NCBI RefSeq assembly: GCF_004357765.1
Contig: NZ_SMTE01000011.1
Location: 1 to 64,000 of the forward strand
Reading direction: 5' to 3'
DNA: 64,000 bases
Source: Pseudomonas putida
GTDB taxonomy: Bacteria > Pseudomonadota > Gammaproteobacteria > Pseudomonadales > Pseudomonadaceae
Shown here: one piece after another, positions 52,231-60,771 of the stretch
How the letters are laid out: each line of letters opens with the position of its first letter
Numbering within the stretch: the stretch's first letter is position 1
Position numbers and translations under genes: made by a program
Notes under the pieces: generated by a model
Told to the model about the DNA's origin: nothing
Databases searched by the model: none
Seen by the model: the letters and a program-made list of their open reading frames with translations, nothing else

Positions 52231-52302
52231 GGAAAGCATCCGTAGCGGTGAGCGGAGGTGAAGCAGCCGCCCACGAACGGGGCGGCTGGGCAGGAGAGGA
52301 TA

Positions 52303-53745
52303 TCAGCGCTGCAGCTGGGCTTGGGCCGGGGCTTTGTCAGCGGCTGTTTCGGCCTGAGGATTGGCCGGCCAGGCATTGGTGTCCAGGTCCAGGTCGGCGA
52401 ACTTGGCCGAATCGAACACTGGCTGGGCGATACCCGCCTTGCGCTGGTCGTCGTAGTCGCGCATCACTCGCAGACCGACCTTGAACAGCAAGGCCAGGGC
52501 CACCAGGTTGACGAATGCCAGGCAGGTCATGGTGATGTCGGCGAAGGCGAACACGGTCGACAGGTCCTGCATCGAACCCCAGATCACCAGCGCCAGCACC
52601 AGGCCGCGGAAGGCCAGCAGCACCGCGCGGTTACGGCTGAGGAATTGCAGGCTGTTCTCGCCCAGGTAGTAGTTGTAGAGGATGCAGGTGAACACGAACA
52701 GCGACAGCGCGACGCTGACGAACAGGCGACCCCAGTCACCCACCACGGCGGCCAGCGAGTTCTGGGTCAGGACGATGCCATCACCTTCGAAGCCTGGGGT
52801 GTAGAAGCCCGACAGCAGAATCAGCAGCGCGGTGCAGGTACAGATCAGGAAGGTATCGAGGAACACACTGAAAGCCTGGACCACACCCTGGGCACCGGGG
52901 TGCTTCACGGCAGCCACGGCGGCTACGTTCGGCGCACTGCCAAGGCCCGCTTCGTTGGCGAACACGCCACGTTTCACGCCCATGACGATGGCGCTGCCGA
53001 GCAGACCACCAAACGCTGGGTCAAGGCCGAACGCGCTCTTGAAGATGGTTTCCAGCATGGCGGGTACGTGTTCGATCTGGGTGCCGATCACATACAGGGT
53101 CACGCCGATGTAGGCCAAGGTCTTGATCGGCACCAGCAGGTCAGAGACCGCAGCGATACGCTTGATGCCACCGATGAAGGTGATGGCTAGCAACACGGCC
53201 AGAACGATACCGGTGTGGGTAGGTTCGAAGGCAAAGGCGTTCTGCAGCGAATGGGTCACGGTGTAGGACTGCAGGCCAATGAAGGCGAAGCCGTAGGTGA
53301 CCAACAGCAGGATCGAGAACACCACGGCCATGCTCTTGCGCTTGAGGCCATGCTGGATGTAGTACGCCGGGCCACCGCGATACAGGCCGTCGCCATCGGC
53401 GCGCTTGTAGACCTGGGCCAGGGTGCATTCGAAGAAGCTGCTGGACATGCCCACCAGGGCGGTGACCCACATCCAGAACACCGCGCCTGGGCCGCCCAGG
53501 GTCACGGCGATACCGACACCAGCGATGTTACCGGCACCCACGCGGCCAGCCAGGCTCAGCATCAGCGCCTGGAACGAGCTTAGTTGGCCTGCCTGACCCC
53601 GCAGGGATTCCTTGAATACAGCGAACATGTGGGTGAAATGGCGGAACTGGACGAACCGCGAGCGGATGGTGAAGTAACCGCCGAGACCGACGATCAGCAC
53701 GATGAGCAGTTTCCCCGAAAGGAAATCGTTGAGTGCTTCGAGCAT
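52303..53745 (-). CDS. Sodium:alanine (AGCS) symporter
   Basis: Inner-membrane Na+-coupled carrier for alanine or glycine. 480 aa from ATG 53745 (MLEALNDFLSGKLLIVL), about 10-11 helices. The AGCS hallmark GRVGAGNIAGVGIAVTLGGPGAVFWMW (helix 2) and GLGSAPNVAAVA are present. The next gene on the minus strand is the asparaginase, 72 bases downstream; an amino-acid theme is possible. A divergent regulator starts 176 bases away. Confidence 0.92.
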   Translation of the reverse strand: MLEALNDFLSGKLLIVLIVGLGGYFTIRSRFVQFRHFTHMFAVFKESLRGQAGQLSSFQALMLSLAGRVGAGNIAGVGIAVTLGGPGAVFWMWVTALVGMSSSFFECTLAQVYKRADGDGLYRGGPAYYIQHGLKRKSMAVVFSILLLVTYGFAFIGLQSYTVTHSLQNAFAFEPTHTGIVLAVLLAITFIGGIKRIAAVSDLLVPIKTLAYIGVTLYVIGTQIEHVPAMLETIFKSAFGLDPAFGGLLGSAIVMGVKRGVFANEAGLGSAPNVAAVAAVKHPGAQGVVQAFSVFLDTFLICTCTALLILLSGFYTPGFEGDGIVLTQNSLAAVVGDWGRLFVSVALSLFVFTCILYNYYLGENSLQFLSRNRAVLLAFRGLVLALVIWGSMQDLSTVFAFADITMTCLAFVNLVALALLFKVGLRVMRDYDDQRKAGIAQPVFDSAKFADLDLDTNAWPANPQAETAADKAPAQAQLQR

Positions 53746-53921
53746 TGGAAAATGACCTCGATTCTTATTGTTCGCATGGAATGACCAGCGGGCGTCAGGC
53801 GCACCGCTATTCGTTGGGCGCATGGTTGGCCATGACAAGAGCGGTTACAATTTCGCGGGTTGCTCTTACTTGATGCGACTTGATGCTAGAATGGCGTCAT
53901 TAGCGTCAGGTGAGTCCTGCC

Positions 53922-54731
53922 ATGAGCGAACATTTCGCAACCAATCTCAAATTGGCCTGTAGCCATTACCGCTCTATCTCCGAGGTCTGCCGCCAGCTTT
54001 CGATCAATCGCGCCCAGTTCAACAAGTACCTGGGCGGGCAGAGCCGTCCGACGGCCTACAACCTCAAGCGCATCGGCGACTTCTTCGGCGTCGAGGACTA
54101 CGAACTGAACTTGCCGCCCGAACAGTTCGCCCGGCTGATCGGCGCGCGAGTATCGCCGTTGGCCGAGACCCCGCGTGATCCGCTGAGCGAGCTGTTCCAA
54201 CCTCTGCAGACGCAGGCCGGCAACCTCTCGCGCTATTGTGGTTACTACTTCGAATACTCCAACTGCATGTCGGTACCCGGCTCGATCCTGCTGTCGCTGG
54301 TGCACCTGCGTGAAGAGCGCGGGCATTTCGTATTTGAGCGCCAAGAGCGCCAGGAGCGCTCCACCGCCACCGACCCTCACGCCGAGGTGCGCTGCCGTTA
54401 CCTGGGCGTGGCCTATCAACTGCAGGACCGACTGTTCCTCATCGACTATGAGTCGCTGACACTCAACGAGATGAGCCAGACCATCCTGATTCCCAGCTTC
54501 AAGAGCCGCATCACCCGCCTCAATGGGCTCAAGACCGGCGTGTCCAGCGGTGACCGCCGCAATCCGGCCTGCACCCGGGTGGTGTGGGAATACCTAGGCG
54601 AGGAAATCAACCGCATCAACGCCTACCGCCAAGTCAAGCTGTACCGTCCGGAGGACCCTCGCATCGACGACGATGTGCGCCAGCGTCTCACCGTGGGGCC
54701 GCTGAGCAACGGCTTGTTCGAGATCGAGTGA
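53922..54731 (+). CDS. XRE-type transcriptional regulator, effector unknown
   Basis: 269 aa from ATG 53922 (MSEHFATNLKLACSHYRSI). Residues ~8-60 form an XRE/lambda repressor type helix-turn-helix (ISEVCRQLSINRAQFNKYLGG). The C-terminal ~200 residues are unassigned and probably hold the ligand or oligomer domain. It is divergent from the AGCS symporter, so control of that gene is possible; nothing in the sequence proves it. The upstream region has a TTACTT-16-TAGAAT (53865-53892) as a weak promoter candidate. Confidence 0.85.
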   Translation: MSEHFATNLKLACSHYRSISEVCRQLSINRAQFNKYLGGQSRPTAYNLKRIGDFFGVEDYELNLPPEQFARLIGARVSPLAETPRDPLSELFQPLQTQAGNLSRYCGYYFEYSNCMSVPGSILLSLVHLREERGHFVFERQERQERSTATDPHAEVRCRYLGVAYQLQDRLFLIDYESLTLNEMSQTILIPSFKSRITRLNGLKTGVSSGDRRNPACTRVVWEYLGEEINRINAYRQVKLYRPEDPRIDDDVRQRLTVGPLSNGLFEIE

Positions 54732-54833
54732 GGTGGCCAAAACCACCCCAGCGCCTGCTGGTTGGACTTCCCAGGCAGGAAACCGCAAAATGATCGCTTT
54801 CCCCCTATCAACCTGTTCGGATCTGCTGACTCT

Positions 54834-55718
54834 ATGCGTATGCGCCTGATGCTGTTGGGTGGTGGCAATGCCCTCGGGCAAGCGCTGATTCGTCTCGGGG
54901 CCGAGGAGGACATCGCATTCCTGGCGCCGCGGCCCCCGGAAAATGGCTGGACCCCGGCCAACCTCACCCAGTTGCTCGACGATCATCGCCCCGATGCCCT
55001 GGTCAACCTGGCCTATTACTTCGACTGGTTCCAGGCGGAGTCGGTGAGTGACCAGCGCCTGGCTCAACAGGAGCGGGCGGTCGAGCGTCTGGCCGAGTTG
55101 TGCCAGCACCATCAGATCACCTTGGTGCAGCCTTCCAGCTACCGGGTGTTCGACGGTTCGCGCGCCACGGCCTACAGCGAAAAGGATGAACCCGTGCCGC
55201 TTGGTCAGCGTGGCCAGGCATTGTGGCGAATCGAGCAGAGCGTGCGCGCGGCCAGTCCGCAGCATGTGCTGCTGCGCTTCGGCTGGTTGCTCGACGAGAG
55301 CATCGATGGAGCGCTGGGCCGTTTCCTGACCCGTGCCGAGCAACCTCAGGAGCTGCTGCTGGCCGATGACCGACGCGGCAACCCGACGCCGGTCGATGAC
55401 GCCGCACGGGTGATCCTCTCGGTACTCAAGCAGCTCGACTGCAACGCGCCACTGTGGGGCACCTACCATTACGCCGGCAACGAGGCCACCACATTGCTGG
55501 CCTTGGGCCAGGCGATCCTCGCCGAGGCCGGTCAGTACCGCCAGTTGGCGGTGCAGGCGCCGACCCCGCAGGCCCACGCCGCACGCCCCGACGCCAGCGA
55601 AGAGCCGCAGCACGCGGTGCTGGCCTGCAAGAAGATCCTTCACACCTTCGGTATCAAGCCACGCGCCTGGCGCGCCGGCTTGCCGCCACTACTGGACCGA
55701 TTCTACCGCCATGGCTGA
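54834..55718 (+). CDS. RmlD-like NAD(P)-binding protein without catalytic Tyr/Lys
   Basis: 294 aa from ATG 54834 (MRMRLMLLGGGNALGQ). The fold resembles extended SDR sugar-nucleotide reductases: an N-terminal GGGNALG nucleotide loop, DALVNLAYY, and PSSYRVFDGS like the RmlD YVFDG segment. Where RmlD has the catalytic Tyr-x-x-x-Lys, the residues are PLGQRGQALW, without Tyr or Lys. It may be a non-catalytic or altered enzyme. The gene overlaps the downstream epimerase by eight bases and is surely co-translated with it. No LPS cluster surrounds it. Confidence 0.82.
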   Translation: MRMRLMLLGGGNALGQALIRLGAEEDIAFLAPRPPENGWTPANLTQLLDDHRPDALVNLAYYFDWFQAESVSDQRLAQQERAVERLAELCQHHQITLVQPSSYRVFDGSRATAYSEKDEPVPLGQRGQALWRIEQSVRAASPQHVLLRFGWLLDESIDGALGRFLTRAEQPQELLLADDRRGNPTPVDDAARVILSVLKQLDCNAPLWGTYHYAGNEATTLLALGQAILAEAGQYRQLAVQAPTPQAHAARPDASEEPQHAVLACKKILHTFGIKPRAWRAGLPPLLDRFYRHG

Positions 55719-56643
55719 CGCCCCCATCCTGATCACCGGCGGTGCCGGCTTCATCGGCTCGCACCTGTGCGATGCGTTGCTGGAAAAAGGCTACGCGGTG
55801 CGTATTCTCGACGACCTGTCGACCGGCAAGCGCGCCAACCTGCAGATGGACAACCCGCGACTCACCTTGATCGAAGGCGATGTCGCCGATGCCGAACTGG
55901 TCCAGCGCGCCGCACAGGGCTGTGGCGCCGTCGTCCACCTGGCGGCAGTGGCCTCGGTGCAGGCATCGGTCGAAGACCCAGTGAAGACCCACCAGAGCAA
56001 TTTCATCGGCACCCTCAACGTCTGCGAGGCGATGCGCGTGCATGGCATCCGCCGTGTGCTCTTTGCCTCGAGCGCTGCGGTCTATGGCAACAATGGCGAA
56101 GGCCAGTCGATCGCCGAGGACACGCCGAAAGCACCGCTGACGCCTTACGCGGTGGACAAGCTGGCCAGCGAGCAGTACCTGGACTTCTATCGCCGCCAGC
56201 ATGATCTGGAACCGGTGGTGTTCCGCTTCTTCAACATCTTCGGACCACGCCAGGACCCTTCCTCGCCGTACTCCGGGGTGATCAGCATCTTCAGCGAGCG
56301 GGTCAGCCAGGGTTTGCCCATTACCGTGTTCGGTGACGGCGAGCAGACCCGCGACTTCCTCTACGTGGGTGATCTGGTGCAGGTGATGGTGCAGGCCCTG
56401 GAGCAACAGCAGGTGGAGGAGGGGGCGGTGAACATCGGCCTGAACCAGGCCACCTCGCTGAACCAGCTGCTCAAGGCGCTGGAGCAGGTGGTCGGCAGCC
56501 TGCCGGCGATCAGCTATGGCCAGGCACGCTCGGGCGACATCCGTCATTCACGGGCGGACAACCAGCGTCTGCTGGCGCGCTTCGACTTTCCGCAGCCCAC
56601 GCCAATGGTCGAGGGGTTGGCGCGGCTGCTGGGCAAGGCTTGA
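55711..56643 (+). CDS. NAD-dependent sugar-nucleotide epimerase/dehydratase
   Basis: Extended SDR of 310 aa. NAD loop GGAGFIGS (residues 10-17), Ser triad ASSAAVYG, and catalytic Tyr146/Lys150 in YAVDK. Closest in type to UDP-glucose/UDP-N-acetylglucosamine 4-epimerases, but the substrate cannot be fixed. It overlaps the degenerate RmlD-like gene upstream, suggesting a two-protein unit. Confidence 0.9.
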   Translation: MADAPILITGGAGFIGSHLCDALLEKGYAVRILDDLSTGKRANLQMDNPRLTLIEGDVADAELVQRAAQGCGAVVHLAAVASVQASVEDPVKTHQSNFIGTLNVCEAMRVHGIRRVLFASSAAVYGNNGEGQSIAEDTPKAPLTPYAVDKLASEQYLDFYRRQHDLEPVVFRFFNIFGPRQDPSSPYSGVISIFSERVSQGLPITVFGDGEQTRDFLYVGDLVQVMVQALEQQQVEEGAVNIGLNQATSLNQLLKALEQVVGSLPAISYGQARSGDIRHSRADNQRLLARFDFPQPTPMVEGLARLLGKA

Positions 56644-56675
56644 GCGAATGACGTCTGCCCTGCAGTCCTGACGGC

Positions 56676-56726
56676 ACGAGGCCGCTGTCATCGGGTCAAC
56701 GCGAGTCCCGATAGCAGCGGCCTTGT
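56676..56726. terminator. Hairpin between the convergent epimerase and oprG
   Basis: Arms 56676-56695 and 56707-56726 pair over about 20 bp with three mismatches or wobbles; 11-base loop. Neither side has a good T run. Probably a weak bidirectional terminator. Confidence 0.5.
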
Positions 56727-56758
56727 GCTACGAAGGGACGCCAAGCGCCCCTGGCAGA

Positions 56759-57442
56759 TCAGAACTTGTAGCCCAGTCCGACCATGTAGACCCATGGATC
56801 GACATCGACGTCGACCTTGGTCTTGCTGTAGCCCAGCGCGGTCGGGCCGTTGACGCTGGCCTTGGTGTCGATGTCGACATACCAGACCGAGGCGTTGACC
56901 AGCAGATTGTCGGTGAGCATGTAGTCCATGCCCAACTGCCCGGCGAAGCCTACCGAGTCCTGCAGCTTCAGGTTGCTGAAGCCCTGCTGCTTGCGCTGGC
57001 TGCTGAGGTCTTCGTCGAAGAACAGGGTGTAGTTGATACCGACGCCGGCGTATGGCTGGAACTTCGAAGTCGGCTCCATCGGGTAGTACTGCAGCGACAA
57101 GGTCGGTGGCAGTTGCTTGATGTCGGCCAACTTGCCATCCAGGCCGCCACCCAGGCCCTTGACCCCTACGGTGTGCTTGAACGGGGTGGCCGCCAGCAGT
57201 TCCAGACCGACGTGATCGGTGAGCATATAGGCGAAGGTCAGGCCCAGCTGAGTGTCGCTGTCCAGGGTCGCCTTGGTGCCGGAAACCTTGTTGCCGTCGA
57301 ATTTCAGTGCGCCGCTGTCTTCGTTGGGAGCGGTGGTGATGGCACCTGCGCGAAGGATCATGTCCCCCGCTTGGTAGGCGTTGGCGACAGGGGCTGCGAA
57401 CGCCAGGGCAATGAGCGAGGCGCCGAGCAAGGACTTGTTCAT
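56759..57442 (-). CDS. oprG: OprG, OmpW-family outer-membrane protein
   Basis: Eight-stranded outer-membrane barrel. 227 aa from ATG 57442 (MNKSLLGASLIALAFAAPVANA), cleaved after residue 22. The C-terminus GLGYKF ends in the Phe required by BamA. OmpW proteins transport small hydrophobic molecules; P. aeruginosa OprG has also been linked to small amino acids. Four upstream codons in frame are possible. The promoter region contains an FNR/ANR-like box. Downstream on the same strand there is only a hairpin. Confidence 0.94.
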   Translation of the reverse strand: MNKSLLGASLIALAFAAPVANAYQAGDMILRAGAITTAPNEDSGALKFDGNKVSGTKATLDSDTQLGLTFAYMLTDHVGLELLAATPFKHTVGVKGLGGGLDGKLADIKQLPPTLSLQYYPMEPTSKFQPYAGVGINYTLFFDEDLSSQRKQQGFSNLKLQDSVGFAGQLGMDYMLTDNLLVNASVWYVDIDTKASVNGPTALGYSKTKVDVDVDPWVYMVGLGYKF

Positions 57443-57507
57443 GGAAGCTCCCAAAGGACGTGAGTAACCGAGTAGTCCAATGGTACGGAGAGGTTCAAAC
57501 CAAACGT

Positions 57508-57521
57508 TTGACCCAGCTCAA
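57508..57521 (-). promoter_or_regulatory. FNR/ANR-like box upstream of oprG
   Basis: On the minus strand TTGAG-CTGG-GTCAA, an inverted repeat with the FNR/ANR spacing (TTGAT-N4-ATCAA consensus, 8 of 10 matching). Its centre is ~72 bases before the oprG start. In P. aeruginosa, oprG is induced without oxygen through ANR. Confidence 0.6.
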
Positions 57522-57551
57522 CGAAGCGCTTTCATAATTTCGAAGCGGTTC

Positions 57552-58076
57552 TCAATTCAGCTCATATGCGTATATTTTCTCGGCTTCCATCTGATAACCC
57601 GCGTCGGCCAGTTCACTGCTGGAGTCTTTGACCTGCATCGTGCCCTCGATCCAGTAGGGCTGGTAGAGATCTTCGACGCGCACGCCCATTTCACTGAAGA
57701 TATGCACGATCTGGTTCGACGGCGGCGGTGGTACATGGATGCAAGCGCCGTAGTAAGGCACCAACAGGAACTCGGTGGTGCGGCCTTCTTCGCTCACCTC
57801 CAAGGGCACGATGAACCCAGGCAGTTTGACCAATTTCCCGTCCAGGCTTTTTTCAACCGGCGCGTGGGGCGCTTGCTGGGGCGCCGGCGGTGCCGATTCG
57901 GCGAGGGCATCGCTCAGTTGCGACAGGTCGTGCATTGGCGTGAGCTGCGGCGCGACGACCGGCGCGCCCTCGGGAATCAGCGCGGGCCAGTCCAGCTCGC
58001 GGGGCTCGCCGGCCAGCGCAGGCTGCGCCAGGAAGACCAGCAGGAGCGCGAAGAGGGCACAGAGGTTTCGGATCAT
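57552..58076 (-). CDS. DUF3299 periplasmic protein
   Basis: 174 aa from ATG 58076 (MIRNLCALFALLLVFLAQ); signal peptide cleaved after ALA at residue 22. A proline/alanine linker (ALAESAPPAPQQAPHAP) precedes the DUF3299 domain with LPGFIVPLE and LLVPYYGACIHVPPPPSNQIVH. The Cys/His pair in GACIHVPPPP is a plausible metal site. It is the last gene of the four-gene ABC operon, 10 bases after the permease. Function unproven; zinc-related by context. Confidence 0.85.
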   Translation of the reverse strand: MIRNLCALFALLLVFLAQPALAGEPRELDWPALIPEGAPVVAPQLTPMHDLSQLSDALAESAPPAPQQAPHAPVEKSLDGKLVKLPGFIVPLEVSEEGRTTEFLLVPYYGACIHVPPPPSNQIVHIFSEMGVRVEDLYQPYWIEGTMQVKDSSSELADAGYQMEAEKIYAYELN

Positions 58077-58086
58077 GGCACGGGAC

Positions 58087-59352
58087 TCAGAGGTTGATCG
58101 ACAGGCCATCGGCCAACGACTGCCGATAGGCGCGCCACGCTGGCACGCTGCCCATCAGCAATGCGGCCCCCAGGATGATCGCCAGCAGCGTCCATTCATG
58201 GCCGCTCGGCCAGGCCAGCGGCAGGTATAAACCGTAGTTGGCCTGTACGTAGCCCTGGGCCAGGGCAATGCCACCGTATAGCAGACCCAGCCCGGCGACG
58301 CAGCCCGCCACGGCCAGGGCCAGTGCCTCGAGTACCAGCAACCCCGCCACATGCCAGGGGCGCGCCCCTACCGAGCGCAGTATCGCCATTTCCCGGCGGC
58401 GCTCGTTGAGGCTGGTGAGAATCGCGGTGAGCATGCCGATCAGTCCGGTCAGCACCACGAACAGCGACACCACGAACAATGCCTGCTCAGCCGTGCCCAT
58501 CAGGCTCCACAACTCCTGCAGGGCCACGCCGGGGAGGATCGCCAGCAGCGGCTCGCTGCGGTACTCGTTGATCTCGCGCTGCAGGCTGAAGGTGGCGATC
58601 TTGCTGTTCAGCCCGAGCATGAAGGCGGTGATTGCCGTGGGCTGCAGATCCATGGTGCGGGCCTGCTCGGCACTGATGCGTCCGGCACCGCGGGCCGGTA
58701 CGCCGTTGTGCCAGTCGATGTGGATGGCTTCCATGCCGGCCAGGCTGATGTGCAGGGTGCGGTCGACTGGCGTCCCGGTGCGCTTGAGCACGCCGACCAC
58801 GCTGAAGGGCTTGTCGTCATGCTTGACCAGGCTGATGGCGGCCACGCCATGGGCCAGTACCAGCTTGTCGCCGAGCTTGTAGTGCAGGGCGTCGGCCACT
58901 TCGGCACCCAGCACCACCTCGAAGGGATCGCTTTCGAAGGTTCGGCCCTGGCTCAGTTCCAGGTGTTGGCGGTGACCGTACTGGTAGTGGCTGAAGTAGT
59001 CGCCGGTGGTGCCCATCACCCGGTAGCCGCGGTGCGAGTCGCCCAGCGAAATCGGGATCGCCCATTTCACACGTGGGTCCTGGGCGTAGTGCTGGTAGCT
59101 GTCCCAGCGAATGTTGTTGGTGGCATTGCCGATCCGAAATACCGAGTACAGCAGCAGGTTCACCGACCCCGAGCGGGCGCCGACGATCAAGTCGGTACCG
59201 CTGATGGTACTGGCGAAACTGGCCCGGGCCTCGGTGCGTACACGCTCTACGGCCAGCAACAGGCACACCGACAGGGCAATGGCGAAGGCGGTGAGAAAGG
59301 CGGTGAAGCGGCGGTTGGCCAGGCTGGCCAGGGCAAGGCGAAGCAGGTACAT
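58087..59352 (-). CDS. ABC transporter permease (FtsX/MacB-like)
   Basis: 421 aa from ATG 59352 (MYLLRLALASLANRRFTAFL). One N-terminal helix, a large periplasmic domain (residues ~45-265), then three C-terminal helices, the FtsX/MacB topology. Such type VII systems move no bulk substrate across the membrane; they transmit force to the periplasm. The start shares one base with the ATPase stop. Partner of the ATPase upstream and of the His-rich DUF2796 protein. Confidence 0.92.
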   Translation of the reverse strand: MYLLRLALASLANRRFTAFLTAFAIALSVCLLLAVERVRTEARASFASTISGTDLIVGARSGSVNLLLYSVFRIGNATNNIRWDSYQHYAQDPRVKWAIPISLGDSHRGYRVMGTTGDYFSHYQYGHRQHLELSQGRTFESDPFEVVLGAEVADALHYKLGDKLVLAHGVAAISLVKHDDKPFSVVGVLKRTGTPVDRTLHISLAGMEAIHIDWHNGVPARGAGRISAEQARTMDLQPTAITAFMLGLNSKIATFSLQREINEYRSEPLLAILPGVALQELWSLMGTAEQALFVVSLFVVLTGLIGMLTAILTSLNERRREMAILRSVGARPWHVAGLLVLEALALAVAGCVAGLGLLYGGIALAQGYVQANYGLYLPLAWPSGHEWTLLAIILGAALLMGSVPAWRAYRQSLADGLSINL

Positions 59353-60062
59353 CAGGCCTCCCGGGGCTTGGCGGCGCGGTTGAGTTCGGCGAGCGACAGG
59401 TGACGGTCGAACAGGGGAGCCAGGCTCTGGTCGTGGCTGACGAACAGCAGGCTGGCGCCGGCATCGCGGCATTCGTCGAACAGCAGGCGGATGAACGCTT
59501 CGCGGGCATCGGTATCGAGCGCGGAGGTGGGCTCGTCGGCGATCACCAGCTCAGGCTGGCCGATCAGCGCCCGGGCGGCGGCGACCCGCTGCTGCTGGCC
59601 GATCGACAGGCTACCGGCGCGCCGGCCGAGCAGGGCTGGATCATCCAGCCCGAGGTGAGACAGCAGTGCGCCGGCTGCCTGATCGACGCTGCCATGGCGG
59701 CGCGCCGCACGTTCGGCGCGGCTGCGTGAGAAGTGGCAGGGCAGCTCGACGTTTTCGCGCACCGAGAGGAACGGCAACAGGTTGAATTGCTGGAAGATAT
59801 AGCCGGTGTGATCGACACGAAAGCGGTCTCGCGCGCCCTGGCCCAGGTCTGCGAGATTCTGGCCGAGCAGGCGGATGCTGCCCTGGCCAGGCAGGTTGAC
59901 CCCGCCCAGCAAGCCCAGCAGCGTGGTCTTGCCGCTGCCACTGGGGCCTTTGAGGAACAATGCCTCGCCGGCCTCCAGGCGCAGTGCGGGAATATCCAGC
60001 AGCGGAGCCTGGCCAGGCCAGGCAAACAGCAGGTCATGCAGTTCGAGCAGCGGCTGGTTCAT
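59352..60062 (-). CDS. ABC transporter ATP-binding protein
   Basis: 236 aa: Walker A GPSGSGKT (residues ~40-47), Q loop GYIFQQFNLLPF, signature LSIGQQQRVAAAR (LSIGQ, a variant of LSGGQ), Walker B LVIADEPT, and H loop FVSHD. It resembles LolD/MacB ATPases. It starts two bases after the DUF2796 stop. Energises the FtsX-like permease. Confidence 0.94.
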   Translation of the reverse strand: MNQPLLELHDLLFAWPGQAPLLDIPALRLEAGEALFLKGPSGSGKTTLLGLLGGVNLPGQGSIRLLGQNLADLGQGARDRFRVDHTGYIFQQFNLLPFLSVRENVELPCHFSRSRAERAARRHGSVDQAAGALLSHLGLDDPALLGRRAGSLSIGQQQRVAAARALIGQPELVIADEPTSALDTDAREAFIRLLFDECRDAGASLLFVSHDQSLAPLFDRHLSLAELNRAAKPREA

Positions 60063-60064
60063 AT

Positions 60065-60640
60065 TCAGAATTCGACCATCGCCTTGGATGGGCTGGTTTC
60101 CACACCCTTCTGACCGTTCGGGCCGATCAGTTGCACGTTGATCTTCTGGGTTGCCGGGAAGGCTTTGAACAGTGGGCCGAGGTCGAGTTGGGCGAGCTTG
60201 GCCGGGGTCGCGCAGGTCAGCTGGTAGTGGGCACCGATGTCGCTGTGCACATGGCCATGTTCGTGCTCGTCACCGTCATCGTCAGCGTGGGGAGCATCAC
60301 CGAACAGCGGGCTCTGCAGGTCCTGGGATTCTTCCTTGCAGTCTGCCGCAGCGGCCAGGCCGAACAGCTTCAGGGGTTGTTCGAGTTGTTGGCGCACCGC
60401 CGCTACCTTGGCCTTGTCGGCATCGCTGTTGGCGGCGTGTTCGAAGCCGACCAGGTTCATCGCCGGGCTGTCCAGCTCCAGTTCCAAGGTGTTGCCGTCC
60501 AGTGCAACATTGAGCTTGGCCACGCCATGTTCATGGGCGCCGAGGGTGCCATGGGCGTGTTCATGGTCATGATCGTCATGGGCGTTGGCCATGGCCAGGG
60601 GCAAGAGGGCGAAAGGCAGGGCGAGCAACAGGCGGCGCAT
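60065..60640 (-). CDS. DUF2796 (ZrgA-like) histidine-rich periplasmic protein
   Basis: 191 aa; signal peptide to residue ~20 (LPLAMANA). Two histidine/acid-rich stretches, residues 21-38 (HDDHDHEHAHGTLGAHEH) and 118-138 (HADDDGDEHEHGHVHSD), are likely zinc-binding. Cys101 and Cys143 could form a disulfide. The family includes Vibrio ZrgA, part of a zinc-regulated import system. It is the first gene of the operon and has a Zur-like palindrome 35 bases upstream. P. aeruginosa has the same operon (PA4063-PA4066 region), reported as zinc-responsive. Confidence 0.9.
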   Translation of the reverse strand: MRRLLLALPFALLPLAMANAHDDHDHEHAHGTLGAHEHGVAKLNVALDGNTLELELDSPAMNLVGFEHAANSDADKAKVAAVRQQLEQPLKLFGLAAAADCKEESQDLQSPLFGDAPHADDDGDEHEHGHVHSDIGAHYQLTCATPAKLAQLDLGPLFKAFPATQKINVQLIGPNGQKGVETSPSKAMVEF

Positions 60641-60674
60641 GGACGACTCCGGAGCGAGAGAAATGATGTGGTAA

Positions 60675-60684
60675 TGTTATAACA
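60675..60684. promoter_or_regulatory. Zur-like operator
   Basis: TGTTATAACA is a perfect 10-base palindrome and the core of gammaproteobacterial Zur sites; the surroundings read GTAATGTTATAACAACTTTT, so the outer arms are imperfect. It lies 35 bases before the DUF2796 start, where a repressor would block the promoter, and may overlap the -10 box. Confidence 0.7.
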
Positions 60685-60771
60685 ACTTTTATCGGCGTCG
60701 CCAGCCTGCCTGGCGCAGGTTTCATGTTGCTGTAGCATGGTCGCCATCGACCTCCCTTCAAGGAACGCATC

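Noticed and set aside
52258-53190. 310-codon plus-strand frame over the AGCS symporter
   Set aside because: The minus-strand symporter has clear membrane helices and family motifs; the plus frame is rich in Gln/His/Asp and has no family features.
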